A DNA stretch of 64,000 nt from contig OX344755.2 in the NCBI GenBank assembly GCA_947034885.2, positions 25,055,052-25,119,051 on the forward strand, read 5' to 3'. The notes beneath the pieces are model-generated. The model ran no database searches, had not been told where the DNA came from, and was given only the letters and a program-made list of their open reading frames with translations. The first letter of the stretch is position 1, and the number at the start of each line of letters is the position of its first letter. The stretch is from Thuidium tamariscinum (Eukaryota; Streptophyta; Bryopsida; Hypnales; Thuidiaceae). Both the position numbers and the translations under genes were made by a program. Below, piece after piece: positions 50,662 through 63,415 of the stretch.

Positions 50662-51556
50662 GATGAATTCAATATGAAGACCTCAAAAATGTAAACCCTT
50701 ATTGCTTCCAACTAGGAAGTAAATGTAAAAATAAGCCTCTATTTAATAATTATCAATTGAGTATTTTTTTTACTTCTCTTAACTAATTTGAGGTCTATGA
50801 TCATTAATATGAATTTATAATTTCAAAAATTGATTATTGGTCACAAATAATCAATTTAGGCATTTTCTATACTAAAAGGTGAAAATAGAGGCATTGAATA
50901 CACTAGGTGAAAGAATTAATCCTTTGCTTTACAATCACAATCCTTTTAGCGAGCCTTTTAGGGCCAAAAATGTCTATTTTGGTCATTTGAATTTGAATTT
51001 TAGGAGTAATTCCAAGCCCATGGTCCACCTCAAAGTAAGGTTTGAATGAAATAAGAGGGCACAAAAATTGTGCATCTTATAAGTGAATATATAGTAATTT
51101 TGAATGAATATTGAATCCATAAGGAAAGAATCTAAGTGAGTCAAAAGAAATTTGAATCTCACAAAAAGTTCCATTTGTACACAAATTCATGTGAAACCAA
51201 GGAAATGATTACCAAAAGAATTTCACATTCCTTCCATGCTCCCAAATCAAGACAAATTTGAGTTTATTTGATTTTGTGAACTATAGACAAGCAATGACTT
51301 GAGTGCAAATGAGCCTAGAAAGGCTCCTTAGGCCTTAAAGGGTTAAGGGCTATAGAGGCTACTTTGGGATTCTTTTTTTGGCAATTTAATGTATTGATAC
51401 AAACAAAGATTCCTTTATTAATCGAAAAATATCCTATTTAAGAGAGTTGATTACATTGGAACCATTAGTCCTACAAATGGAAGATTATTTGAATACTTCA
51501 TCTACAAATTGAGTTAGTGACCATTATGAAAAGACCAAACTAATCAAGTTTATGAA
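50662..51556. other. Intergenic with a possible degenerate G element
   Basis: Around 50.70-50.93 kb the phrase CTTAACTAATTTGAGGTCTA recalls family G. No gene seen. Confidence 0.35.
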
Positions 51557-51597
51557 CACTACTAGAAATTCAGTGACCGAAACAATAGAATTTCAAT

Positions 51598-51939
51598 CAT
51601 AAGAGGATTTTCAGCTCCTGTACAAGACTGCGAGTTCCCAAACGCTGGGAACGCGATGCTGATGTGGTCGAGCGACTGCCACGTCAGAAAATAATATTTT
51701 TTTATTAATTTTAATTAAATATTAAATATTTTAAAAATATTTTTTTGAAAAAAAATTATTTTTTTAAATCATTTTTTTTCTCTTTAATACATTCTGAAGT
51801 TTTTTGAAAAAAAAAAATTTAATTTTTTTTTTTCAAAATTCAAAAATTCAGACTTGCAGGGTGCTGGTCTGCAGCAGTGGGAACAATTTCGGGGAACACC
51901 CCTGAAACGGTCTCCTGGGGGCCCAGAAATCCTCTTATG
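51598..51939. mobile_element. MITE F2 nested in the CACTA-type element
   Basis: 342 bp with ends CATAAGAGGATTTTC and GAAATCCTCTTATG. It shares GAGTTCCC...GGGAAC and GGGAACAATTTCGGGGAAC-type GC-rich arms with F1 around an AT-rich centre. Confidence 0.65.
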
Positions 51940-52332
51940 GCAAATCTATTGATTGCGTCTGTTGTTTCAGACGTGTTGTTTTGGCCATTTCTCAATACAA
52001 ATCTGTTTTTTTTCTGTTGTTTTGGACAAGGTCAATTTTGATTTTTTTTTTTCAATTTTAAAAATGAATTTTTGGGCTGACCGCCATGTGGCGGCCCCGT
52101 GCACCGCCACGTAGGCACCTCCATGGAGGTTCACACTCCCATGGAGGTTCGGACCTTGGACCTCACGGTTGAGGTCCAAGGTGTTAACCAACACACCATG
52201 CACAAATTTGGGTGTCCCAAGGGTTTGTGAAATTTTTTTTGAGTAGTAAGTTCAATATTTTTTCTTGTGTTTGTAATAATCAGCGGACTTCAGGCACCAT
52301 TTAGGCATAGTAAAACACATTTTTTTGAAAAA

Positions 52333-52580
52333 CTTTAAACTAAGAAAAGTTTTATATTGAAGTTAAATTTCACCTCCAACAATCCGTTTGTGATTTTGAT
52401 CCTCCAATCAAAAGTTATGAACAAAAATCAGAGAGGATGTTTGAAAATGTGAAAATAAATTTTCCTAGCTACTCCTCTCTGATTTTTGTTCATAACTTTT
52501 GATTGGAGGATCAAAATCACAAACGGATTTTTGGAGGTGAAATTTAACTTCAATATACAACTTTTCTTAATTGAAAGTTT
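52333..52580. repeat. Long near-perfect hairpin
   Basis: The left arm 52333-52437 and the right arm 52473-52580 are reverse complements over about 105 bp with few mismatches, separated by a 35-bp loop. The arms include ATCAAAAGTTATGAACAAAA and its complement. It is internal to the CACTA-type element. Confidence 0.85.
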
Positions 52581-52926
52581 CTTGAAATTTTTTATTCTAC
52601 TATGTGAGAATGGACTCCAAAGTCTGCTGAATTGAGAAAGGACTGAATTTTACATGATTAAGTTTTTTTTTAAAGTCATTGCACTTAGATTTTCGAAGAT
52701 TCTAAGAAGATTCTGAAAAGATTCCAAAGATTCCAAAAAAATGCCAAGAAGATTCCAAATTCAACTAAAACTTGTTGATTTGGTCATTACACTATCCAAA
52801 TCAACAGAAAGTAGGCGCCATTCTGTTGATTTTTATAGAAAGTTAAAAAATGGTCATTCCCTTGCCCCAAACAACAGAAATCAATTGATTTTCTGTTGTT
52901 TTGGTCATGCATTTCTAGTAGTGGAA

Positions 52927-54819
52927 TGTGTAGAATTGATAGTTAAGTATCTATTATTGACTTGTCTAATTTGTATTGTTTTTAATCTTCATACAAGTGC
53001 CTTCATATATATGCTAATGAATTGGAGTGCATTCAAGTGTACAAAACATATATGTGGGTAGCGAAAAGAGGAAAATGAGAAGATCAAGTGAAGCAAAAGT
53101 GGAAGTGGTTGGCATTTATTAAAGAATAAGTTGTGTATACATTTATTAGTGTAAGGAATGAATTGTATTAGGATCATGATCTTCTAAAAAACATATATGT
53201 TGACTGGAGTCTTATTTCAAAAGAACTTGATTGTAAATAAAATGATGACTAATACATTAGAATTTAATGAACATTAGCTAGCTTGATGCTACATAATTCA
53301 CTTAAAGTTTAGATTAGATTGAATCCATTTCATAATGAAACTACATTGCATTTCATTCTTTAAGACCCCAAAGTTCTTTTTACAATTTATATTTTTTCCA
53401 ACAAACATTTCAAATTATGTTAAATTTACAAGCATAAATACTAAATCCATATTGGCATCTATGACTATTGAATTGCAAACTAACAATCTTACCAAGGCAA
53501 GGAAAGACAATCCAAATTAGTAAATGGATTACAATTTGTAGGATTGGAATTGAAAATGGACAATCTAAAACACTGATGTATTACAATTTGATATGAGAAA
53601 TGCAAATGGACAAGGGAATAGATGAGATTGTAATGGGCCATGTTTGTCCAAATTAAGTGGAGCCAAGGCAACATCATGTTGTGGTTTGGACACATTGGAG
53701 TTTGTTGGTGCTATAGGTGGAATTGAAATTGGAATAGGCGACAAAATTTGATGTGATTGTAAAGGACTATGTTTCAAGGAGTACAATTAATGAGGCTCAA
53801 GTAGTGTTGTTTTGTGGTTCACTACTTTCAATGAGCATTACAAGAGTAAATGGCAAAACAATGAGCAATGCAAGAATGAAAAAGATCCTTTAAAGATTTT
53901 TTAATGCCATTATGCATTCTTTTTAAAAAACAAAGATGAGCGACAAATGAACATATGAAAGAGATGTGAGATGAAAAGAGTAAGAATTATGAATTATAAA
54001 TTAGGATTTCACTCCGGATCCATATTTTGTGCTCTTAATCATACTTTAATTTTATACAATCATGAGACTAGTTATCATTTTGGCTTTCACACTATGAATT
54101 CGTTAGTTCTGGATTTGATGTTTTTAATTCATTTTCTATAACCTAAAGAAACTAGCTTTGGTTTTTTCTTGAAATGGAACTTGAAGAGTTGAGAATAGAG
54201 AGATAGCGTAAAGCATCCCTTGTGACATGGAAGTAAGAACATCAAGTGAAAAACTAAGGATGGATTTTCTAATATAATATGAGTGTTAATTGTATTGTTT
54301 AGTACAATACTACAAAAACTTCACTTTTTGAAAACATTCATCTCTTTTCACTCCATACAATACTCTTGTAGGTAGGCACTCCATGGTTTAGAAGACCATG
54401 GATTTACCACACCTTTTAAGTTGCATATTTAATCCTATAATACCACAACTACTATAAAATGATTGATTGATGACTTTTAACTTGAATTTTTTTCATTGGA
54501 CCAGTTGTCTTCATTGTAGTCATATCTTTTATTTTCAGATTTTTTAATAATCATATATATTTGAATTTTGTTTTATTAACTTGTCACATTTTTAGATTTT
54601 GTGGTTTTAGTACTATCAACTATCAAGTACTGAGAAGTATGATCTAGAGCTAAAATTTATGTGGTCTAATTTTTCAACAATTAGAAGAGATGTTCCATAT
54701 GAGGGACTTCAAAACATATATTATTTTTCAGTCTCCAAATTTGCACATTTAGAGTCCCTGTACATAGACACATTTGAACATTGAAGATGGTTTGACCTCA
54801 TTCTTATAGTGAAATTTAA
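52927..54819. other. Intergenic with possible left half of a decayed family C element
   Basis: No gene seen. Between about 54.54 and 54.82 kb the phrases AACTTGTCACATTTTTAGATT and GATGGTTTGACCTCATT follow the order of a family C left arm, heavily diverged. Confidence 0.35.
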
Positions 54820-55818
54820 CCCCTAGTTCTTTAACGATGTTTTCTTCCAAAGTGCTTCTAAACTGCAATTTCTAGTACAATTACCAAATTTTGGATAAAA
54901 ACATTTTTAGACATATATATAACTATAGGATAGACCTTCAAGTTTGTTTGTTTGAAAAGATGTGTAATTTTTTTTAGAAATTTTCATTGTCTAAATTGTA
55001 AGATATTATCATTTGAATTGACTAAAATATTTTTTTTGGCCATTTAAAAAATTAGAGTCATGCACTTCACAAACTCCCATTTGGATGGAAAAATGTTCAA
55101 AATGATAGTGCTTCTTTATATTCATTCTTCAAGGCAAGTTGGTTACATGGTTGGAATTTTTTAGATCAATTCAAATTGTACAACATGTAGGATAAACATT
55201 AGTGAGTAAAAACAAGTAGAGAATGATTTAAAATACTAAATTGTTAAGAATTTAATGATAGAATTACACATTTCAATCCTTTGCTTAAAAAAACAAACAA
55301 AAAAACAAAAACATTTGAAAACAAAAACAAAAAAACACATTTCAATCCCAATGGTTGTAATGATGTAAAAAACAATCCACATCCTATAACTTTATATTTT
55401 TCAAGAAAAATTGAAAATTGAGTACAATAAAGGACTTCAAAGTTTATATTTGAGTAGAAAATCCATAATAGCCAATGAAGAAAACTCCTTATAACTTTCA
55501 TCCCACTAAACAAAATAGAATGATTCAAAACTGCTTACCATGTATATTATAATTCTAGAAAAACAATTTCAAATTTTATTTATAAAAAAGAATTTTTTTT
55601 AATCTATCAAGATTGCTTAACCAAGAAAAGAAACTACATATTATATAATAACTTTTGATCTATATAGTCAAAAGTCATAAAAATTGTTGGGCCTCAAAGC
55701 TAATCCTCATACACAAGCTATGTGAAAACTTAAAAGAAAAAGATTAAAGCTCTATTTGTAGTGAGCTACTCAAAATTTCTATATTGTCAAAAAATGTAGC
55801 TTGATCCTTCAATAAGGT
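54820..55818. mobile_element. TTAA-flanked MITE D2
   Basis: About 999 bp between TTAA at 54816-54819 and 55819-55822. It is collinear with D1 (TTCTAGTACAA, CAATCCCAATGGTTGTAATG, AAAATTGTTGGGCCTCAAAG) but its right terminus is degenerate. It lies within the probable decayed family C copy. Confidence 0.65.
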
Positions 55819-55822
55819 TTAA

Positions 55823-56587
55823 TCATCACTTCCTTGATGCACTTCCTTAGGATGCATGAAGGAAAAGGTTTGTCCTACTCTATGAGCTATCTAGAAAATC
55901 ATTTCATTTTTTGTGAAATACTTGGATATAGTCTTTGATATAGTCTTGTAAGCACAACAAAGTACGCAGTGCTACTTAACATTAAAAAAAAGATACTTCT
56001 TGAAAGTGCAACAAATCTACAATATGTTTGAGAATCCAAGTATTTTGAACACAATTGAAAGCTTTTCCTTCTAATATAACAAAGTATTGAGCATTAGAAC
56101 CCTAGTTTTTGTCAAAGAGGAACAAAATTGACCACTCATTCTTACAATAAGTCCCTTATGGGTCTATAAATCTTATTATTTTTAGCAAAGTATCTTAGTG
56201 ATGTGTCTTTGATAGGTCTTGTATATTCAAGGTTAAGTGTCCTTTGGATGAGAGGAAAACCAATATACTAGATATATTAGAAGCCTTTTTCATCTATTTT
56301 CTTTCAGATTTGATGAAGAGTGTATGCACATTGAGAAGGAGCTTTCTAAATGTGTTTTTGTGGGGTTACATTTCAGTCAAAGTGCTCAAATTGTGAAAAA
56401 AATGGTGGCCACTATGAAAGAAGACCTTACTCATATAATTCTTTGATTGGGGCAACCTTTTCTTAATGTGAAAAATTATTTTTAAAGAGCTCCCGATGAA
56501 GTAAATAGTGCAATAATAATATCTAGGGTGTCCAATTAATTCCTAAATGCTTAAGGCTTTTTTTGAGTTTCTAAGAATTTGCTTTAA
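55823..56587. other. Intergenic, no gene seen
   Basis: AT-rich sequence without recognisable coding content. Confidence 0.3.
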
Positions 56588-56900
56588 CCCCTAAAGGACC
56601 AAACTGCATTTTTTGGCAACATAGTGCTTTCAGGCAGCTCATTACAGATGGAGTTTTGTTTGTTTTAAAAAAAAATTAATACAATATGTGCCCAAGGAGC
56701 AGCTTTAAGGCCCAACAATTTTCATAACTTTTGACTACATAGTGAAAAAGTTATTGTATGATATGTAGTTTTCTCTACTTGGTGGGTAGACTAGGTAGCA
56801 AAAAAAGATTCTTCAAAAATTACTTTTAAAAAAAATTAAAATTTGAAATTGGTTTCTTTGAAGTGGTTTTGGTGAAAACATAGTCAAAAACCTTTAGGGG
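56588..56900. mobile_element. TTAA-flanked MITE D3, internally deleted
   Basis: 313 bp between TTAA at 56584-56587 and 56901-56904. The ends CCCCTAAAGG and CCTTTAGGGG are perfect inverted repeats. It keeps one end region of D1 in reverse orientation (GGCCCAACAATTTTCATAAC) and lacks the middle. Confidence 0.8.
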
Positions 56901-57239
56901 TTAAATTGAACAAAAAGTCATCATTTTGATAAATTGCATCAATTTCTTAAAATTATAAATGTATAAATTCAACCAGATACATTAGGAATCATATTAAAAA
57001 ACAAACAAACAATGTTACTTATGAATTGAAACATTATGATCTTTGATTGTAAGGGTGTTAAAATTGCAAAAGTGATTTGAAGTCTTTCAATCCTCTTTTC
57101 ACATATCAAATCTAAAAAGTTGGTCATTAAAGAAATGAGGTTAAAGGGCATAACATGCTAAACCACAATCAGTTTATGGCTTAATAAAATCTACTTTGCA
57201 TTTTCTTAGAATTTCTAATGTAATTTATGCTCTAAGATC

Positions 57240-57802
57240 TATTGAAGCATGTATTTTCTAGGACATTTTTTGGACATAGAGTTTTGTTCTAGAAAACACA
57301 TGCTTTAATGTTTTAATTTGTAGAAAATAGGAAAAATAATTTTCAACAAATGTAAAAATTGGCCATTTGGGAAGACTTTTTGGTGATGCTATTTGACTAA
57401 AAAAATGAGGTGAAAACCATTTCTAATGTTTGGAATTGCACACGCAAATAAGGCCTGTTTGCATGAATGTGGAGGATACAAAATAATGTATTTTTAGATT
57501 TCCTTTGGTAGGAACATGTCTACCTACTAAGAAAATATACCATAGAAATTTCAGCTAAAAGAAATTAATTTTAACCGCTCAATAGTACTAAAAACCTCAC
57601 TATGTCAAAGTGTGACAAATTAACAAAATCAAATTTTAAATATAAAATGATTTTTAAAAATTTCTGAAAAATAAGGAATACAATTTTTGTCAAGATCTTT
57701 AGAAATACATTTTTTGTTTTTGGCATTGGATTCATACATCAAAAGTTATAGCGCTCCAAAATTAGAACACAACCAAATTGCTAGGTGTTTCGTGCAATCA
57801 CC
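57240..57802. mobile_element. Decayed right half of a family C element
   Basis: It begins at the family C centre (CATGTATTTTCTAGGACATT) and continues collinearly with the right arms of C1 and C2 to GTGTTTCGTGCAATCACCC. The left half is separated or lost. Confidence 0.65.
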
Positions 57803-57865
57803 CTATAATCTATGAAAAAAAACTTTTTAAAATTTTAATTTTAATTTTTTGTAAATGTTTTTTTC

Positions 57866-58050
57866 CATTAGATGATATCTGAGGCCTGCAAAGGGCCATT
57901 TTGGGATTGTTCTCGAAACGGCCAAGAGTTGTTAGGCTAGCATTTAAAAATTTAAAAAAAAGGATCCTGAAATGCAAAAAGAAGTCTAAAATTTAAAAAA
58001 GAAAATGTGGCACTACCCCTGGCACATCAAATTCTTGAAATTTTGTACTT
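57866..58050. mobile_element. Truncated family F element (F3)
   Basis: CATTAGATGATATCTGAGGCC-type start followed by GGGCCATTTTGGGATTGTTC and CGAAACGGCC, the reverse orientation of F1. The far end is diverged. Confidence 0.45.
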
Positions 58051-58170
58051 CACTATATTCTTGGTAGACTGCAGGAACTTGCAATTTCTTACACCCCTCA
58101 AATTACAATCTTTTTTCAATAAAAGAAATTTTTTCAATAAAAGAGATTTGGACTACATTGCATATTGAAC

Positions 58171-58438
58171 TAAGGTAGGTACACCCAAAATGGCACCTGA
58201 CCTTAAAGCGCCCTGTACAACGTGCATACATTTTCAAAATTAGTCATGTACCCAGACTGTAGATGGCGCTTTCAGAAACATACTTTGACTTTTAATAACT
58301 TTTGCATATGGTATCCAAATCCAATGTTCTTTGGTGTGTTGGAACGTGCTTTCACTCACCAACAAAACTGTAAAAAAATTTGAACAACATAATAACATGA
58401 ACTAGGCACAGTATGAAAAACTGGCGCTTTTGGGTGAA
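58171..58438. mobile_element. MITE E3 (family E), right end lost
   Basis: Starts TAAGGTAGGTACACCCAAAA and is collinear with E2 up to TGGCGCTTTTGGGTG, after which the terminal TA side is missing. Confidence 0.7.
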
Positions 58439-59992
58439 TGCAATCAATTCTTAGGTGACAAAAATTGAATAACAATTAGTGGCTACAATAGGAACTTTGA
58501 CTCTATGAATGTAAATTCATTGTAGCTAGAAGTGACTTTTGAAGCCCTTCATGTAGTGACCAACTACAGAATATTATGAGTACTTTTGGTCAATAGGATG
58601 ATCATAATAGATACACTTCTTGTTGATTTTAGGGTACTTTATAGACTCTTTAGGGTCATGATGGGCATCACACTTCAAAAATTTATAACAAATTCATGCA
58701 TCATCAAAAAATGTAATTTCAATTGCTCTAACCATTTCTCAAACTTGTCTTTAGGTGGAGTTCTTTTTCTAAAAATTCCAGCCGAATGGTATGAGGGCCA
58801 AACTCCTCATTTTACCCATGCATGATGAGCTGTTCTACCTTACTCAGCAGACCACTGATTTTCAGCTACAATGAGAGAGAAATAGACTGAATTGCAACAG
58901 GTTTGAACACCCACGGGCATGGGGGCAGAAATCATCCCTGATTTGCTCAGACACATTTTTGGTGCACAATTATAGACCCGTCCTTCAAGGGGAAGGCTCT
59001 ACGAGATCGAACGATCGAAGTCATCGAACTATCGAACTCACTTGTCGAAGGTCTCTTCTTGAGTTCGAGGACCTGAATCTAATTAATGACTAACATTAAT
59101 TGTTGCAAGGAAAGAAAAGCTAATGCCCCATTGATAGAAACAGCCACATCCACGCGCACGCACTAGTAGTCTGGCACCTCTCAGGAATAGCTTGGGCTTT
59201 TTCACACCCCGGTGACCCTGGCACCCTGCCTTCGAAACGATCAGCTGGCACGAAATTAAAGAAAATAACACGAAAGGAACTCAGACAGTCAGCCAAGCTT
59301 GTGTAATAAATAGTTGACAAAAACATGTCTCTAAAATTTCATTTTTAGCATCCACGTGACTTTCCAATCACCTCGGAATCGTGTTCGGCACAGGGCAGAA
59401 GTAATTTGCACCTGGTTTGTGCCGTTTTGGCGCGCCTGCCTTTTGGTTGCATGTGAGATGCCAAATTTTGAATACGTCTCCACCTAGGTCGTGAGGTGTA
59501 CGTTTTCTGTGTACACGTCGATCTGCTTTTCTCACACAAAATCAAAGACCCAACAATGATCACTTCCAGTGTTACTAACTTGCTCAAGTGGTAAATACTG
59601 CAGCTGTGCATGTACCGGCAATCATCGATCTACTGAAAAGAAGATTAATTCCAAGGACATTGTTTTCAATTCATGTGAAATGCAATCTAGATTGTCTTGC
59701 AGAGCTTGGTGCCAGAGACCCATTTGGGAGGCACCGAGAGTACGTAACGCTTCGATCGTGTTGATCTTTGCCTGCGGGATGCAATTAAGTAGTGCAAGTA
59801 GCTAGATTGAAGTACTTCCAGAAAACTCTTCGTTCGATCAAGCAGGGCCAGGCTTTCGGCGTATTCTGCTTGAGGCCTAACCTTGAGCGTGCTGGTCCAT
59901 GATGTTTGTCTACTTGGGAGTTAGTTCTGTTCAGCTGGATTAACTCGAGCTTGTAGGTTATCGCGTTGGAGGACGCGTACGGAGGGAGCAGG
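58439..59992. other. Intergenic and promoter side of the peroxidase gene
   Basis: No gene seen. 58.9-59.9 kb is less AT-rich and unlike the MITE-filled DNA to its left. It presumably holds the promoter, but I could not name a specific TATA box. Confidence 0.4.
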
Positions 59993-62594
59993 ATGACGTT
60001 GTTGAGACTGGCACGAATGGATGGAGCTCGGCCCTGCTTGCTGGTTCTCCTGATCATTCTCTTTGCAGTGAGCACAGAATGTTTGGATGTAGGATTTTAC
60101 AAAACAAACTGCCCAGCTAATGCTAATGTGGAGGGGGTGATTAAAGCTGTGGTACAAGCCAAGTATCGGAGGGACAAGACTATTGTTCCCGGTCTCTTGC
60201 GAATGTATTTCCACGATTGTTTTGTCCAGGTATGTAAGCCCAACAGTGTCCTTTACTTGCATGGTAAATGAAGGGAGCCAGCCCGGAGGATTAGAGATTT
60301 TTGATGAATTTTAGATATGATGCCTCTTCAACAGTTATTAGACCACGTAAGCAATGGGTCGTTGGGGCTGATTTCAATGGTATTGCACTGTCACAAAAAA
60401 GCTTCACGAATTTCTTTCAGAAGCTGAATCTCCAGAAACACTAAAGTGGATTGCCACTTCCATTTACGCAATTATGGGCGGTTATGCCACGATTGCTTCT
60501 AGATATGTAGTTGTCTTTGGCTTGTTTTAATGTTTGATAATAATCTCACTATATGAATAGCATGGTTATATCTAAAAATGTTGTCCTTCTTCGGCAGTAT
60601 GGAGTCGTTTTGAGACCTTTGACTGAGCAAGATCTAATATGATCCAACGATTTACGTTATGTTTAGGAACCTGAAAATTCAGTCAACATTGTCTTGAAAA
60701 TAAGACCCCTGGACACCTCCACTAGCCAGCTTGTTATTCCTTATAACTATGCTTGTCAAAATCTTAGGATGGGGTATGTCTTCGCAAGGTACAACCAGCT
60801 GGGTCGATGGCAATATGCGCGCAGTGCACACAACAAATTACACTACTTGTAAAATGCAACTCTGCCGTGTGCCTCTCGTCACAGAATTTTGCTCAAGACT
60901 CTGAATACATTCATGTTAGCTAGAGCGTATTATTTGGTGCTGCATTAATCTTTCCTTCAGGCTCTTGTAAGACTTTGATTCTATTGAACTGATTTTTGTT
61001 ACTATCTGTTAAGGGGTGTGATGCGTCGTTGTTGCTGAATACCGGCTCTGGAAACGAAGAGAGGGACTCTGTGCCCAACCAAACAATTCATGGCATTGAC
61101 GTAATTGACGCTGCCAAGCTTGAAGTGGAAAAAGTTTGCAAGGGTGTCGTTTCGTGTGCCGATATTACTGCTTTGGCCACCAGAGACGCAGTTGAACTGG
61201 TATGCACACAATAAAACGTCCTTGTTGCAATGTAGAACATATTCTCATTCTAGTTTTAGTTGAAGACTCCCCCGAAGTTAGAAAATGCCATAACATTATT
61301 CAGCAATGGGGCTGCGGTGTGATTAAATCCACCGTGAAAAAGCCGAAACTTTTCAGTTGGTTCTAAATTCTGGCACAGTAAAATATGGTTTAACTTTCTA
61401 CCAATCTTCTCTTTGATTTCTTCTTCAATCTTGGCAATGTAATGGTCTACTGTATGGTGGAGATCTCGAGGCCTCGTTTAATAGAGCTTTGGCAATCCTG
61501 AATACAGGACTGAACTGCTACACTAATTAACCACTGAAATTGACAGGCTGGTGGTCTGCATTACGATGTGCCTTGCGGTCGTTCGGACGGACTTTTCTCT
61601 TCTAAAGCCGCGGCAGACGCAGGTCTTCCCGGTCCTACTTCAAGCGTGATGGCAGCTGCAAGTCTATTTCGAGCCAGAGGCCTCAGCAAAACCGACATGG
61701 TTACCCTTCTAGGTGAACTTGAGAGTCTCCTACCCATGAGCACCAACCATAACATTCTTAAGCAGATACGCTCCTATGCACCTTTACAGAGATAAACCCA
61801 AACTGTTTTTGCACTTCATCTGCAACTCAAAATGTAAAGTTTTGCCAATAGATCTATAGAGTTTTCTTCAACTCAATTCGCTCAATAATCGTTTGGGATT
61901 TGAAATAAAACAATTTGATGAGTATGGTGGTGCACTCTACATTGATTTTTCTCAAAAACATACCCAAGCATAGAATTCACCTCAACAAATCAACAATCTA
62001 GTGTGATAAGGACTTACTTGTGAGCAGTAGAGACAGTGCAACTCATGAACGAAATCATCAAATATGGGAAATGCATTTCGTGGGTTTCACTTGGATGACA
62101 TTGATATTCGTAAATTTGACACCATAAGTATGTATCGGTCCGTGTTTCGATGTGCGCGCGCAGGTGCACATACAGTTGGAGTTGCGCACTGCGTCTTCTT
62201 CCGGGACCGGTTGTACAACGGCAAAGCAGGCGGAGGCGCTGACCCCAACATGAACCAAACCCTGGTGAACCGACTAACCAAAATTTGCCCCGCCACTGAT
62301 ACCTCGCAACTGGAACCCACCGCCCCCAAAGCGGACCTGGACGGCACGACCCCCCAAACCATCGACAACGTGTACTACAAAGAGCTGCAACAGAACAGCG
62401 GCGTCTTGCAGCTGGATCAAGCTCTCACCCAGGATTTGGCTGCCAGTCAGGTCGTGAACTCCTTGGCCAGCAGCACGGACTCGACCTTCTTCAAGGTCCA
62501 GTTCGGGCAAGCGCTTGTCAAGCTCGGCAACATTGGCGCACCTCCGACAACTCTCGGTCGGTCGGTGCGCCGAGTTTGTACCAAACCCAACTGA
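59993..62594 (+). CDS. Class III peroxidase, secreted
   Basis: Four exons, 59993-60229, 61014-61199, 61547-61712 and 62164-62594, give 1020 nt and 339 residues. The three introns and their phases match the ancestral class III peroxidase structure. A signal peptide covers residues 1 to about 30 (hydrophobic LLVLLIILFAV), and the mature protein starts near LDVGFYKTNCP. Distal haem residues are Arg70 and His74 in LLRMYFHDCF; the proximal ligand is His199 in GAHTVGVAHC. Eight conserved cysteines fit the four family disulfides: 40-121, 76-81, 127-335 and 206-238. LPGP matches the substrate-access loop. It oxidises phenolics with H2O2 in the cell wall or apoplast. An alternative start is Met9. Oddity: GRSDG replaces the usual GRRDG and an extra Cys151 precedes it. 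Confidence 0.96.
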
Positions 62595-62686
62595 ATATTT
62601 GAGGCAGAACCGAACCATGGATTGCAAAAAACACGAGCTGATTGTAGGGGAGACTTGGGAGACAGTATGTAGTGTGAGCTTTTGGG

Positions 62687-62692
62687 AATAAA
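62687..62692 (+). terminator. Poly(A) signal of the peroxidase gene
   Basis: AATAAA lies 93 nt downstream of the stop codon, at a normal distance for a plant 3' UTR. Confidence 0.5.
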
Positions 62693-63415
62693 TTTGCAAC
62701 TAAAATAAGAGATGAACAATTAGGAGAACACTACATTTTATAGAAAACTCCCAAAAATTTAGGATTGAGATGGAAAAAAAATTCTCCCAGAAATTGAAGG
62801 ATGATATTCTTGAGTGTTTTAGATATGTATTGTACTTTGGGGTTTATTGCAAGGCTCACATTGAGCTATAGAAAGGATAATATGTACTAAATAATTCAAT
62901 GTTGGTTGTTAAACCTAAGTTGGTTGTTAGCCACAATATCTTCTCCTCTAAATTAGTACATTGTAACTAGTATATTTGAGAGATCTATGTCTCTTTCAAA
63001 AGTGTGGAGAATGTAGGATTGTAATCCTAAGCTAATCTCTTTTGTTTCAACCACTGTGTACTGAATAGAAATTAATGGAAGGAAAAGGGTTATGGGTAAT
63101 TTTTGACCTTGCAAGATAATATCAATTTTTTTATGTTGATGTATTAGAAGTAATTGTAATTGACAATTTTTTTGCGATTATGAGAATTAAGAAAGAAAGA
63201 AAGAAAAAAATTTGAAATCAAAGTTTCTTAAGGCAATATGTAAATTGTTAGAAGCAATCCAGATGTCTAAGAATTCATAATTGCTAGTAAAAAATTCTAT
63301 AGAAAATTGTGTAGAAAACTGTCTATATTCAAATCCAAATTTTATTGAGTCTATTTCTAGAGGTTTTGTGTACTCTTCAAATAGTGGTAATCACATACCA
63401 ATCTAAAGACAATAA
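62693..63415. other. Intergenic, no gene seen
   Basis: AT-rich with a short GAAAGAAAGAAAGAAA tract near 63192. Confidence 0.35.

Larger units (their letters stand above)
51557..52923. mobile_element. CACTA (En/Spm-type) non-autonomous element
   Basis: The 1,367-bp element has ends CACTACTAGAAAT and ATTTCTAGTAGTG, with a 3-bp GAA duplication (51554-51556 and 52924-52926). Both features are hallmarks of the CACTA superfamily. Subterminal motifs such as TCTGTTGTTTTGG recur at both ends in opposite orientation. It carries nested MITE F2, a strong local hairpin at about 52.15-52.18 kb (GACCTTGGACCTCA with its complement) and a long hairpin at 52.33-52.58 kb. No transposase is encoded. Confidence 0.85.
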
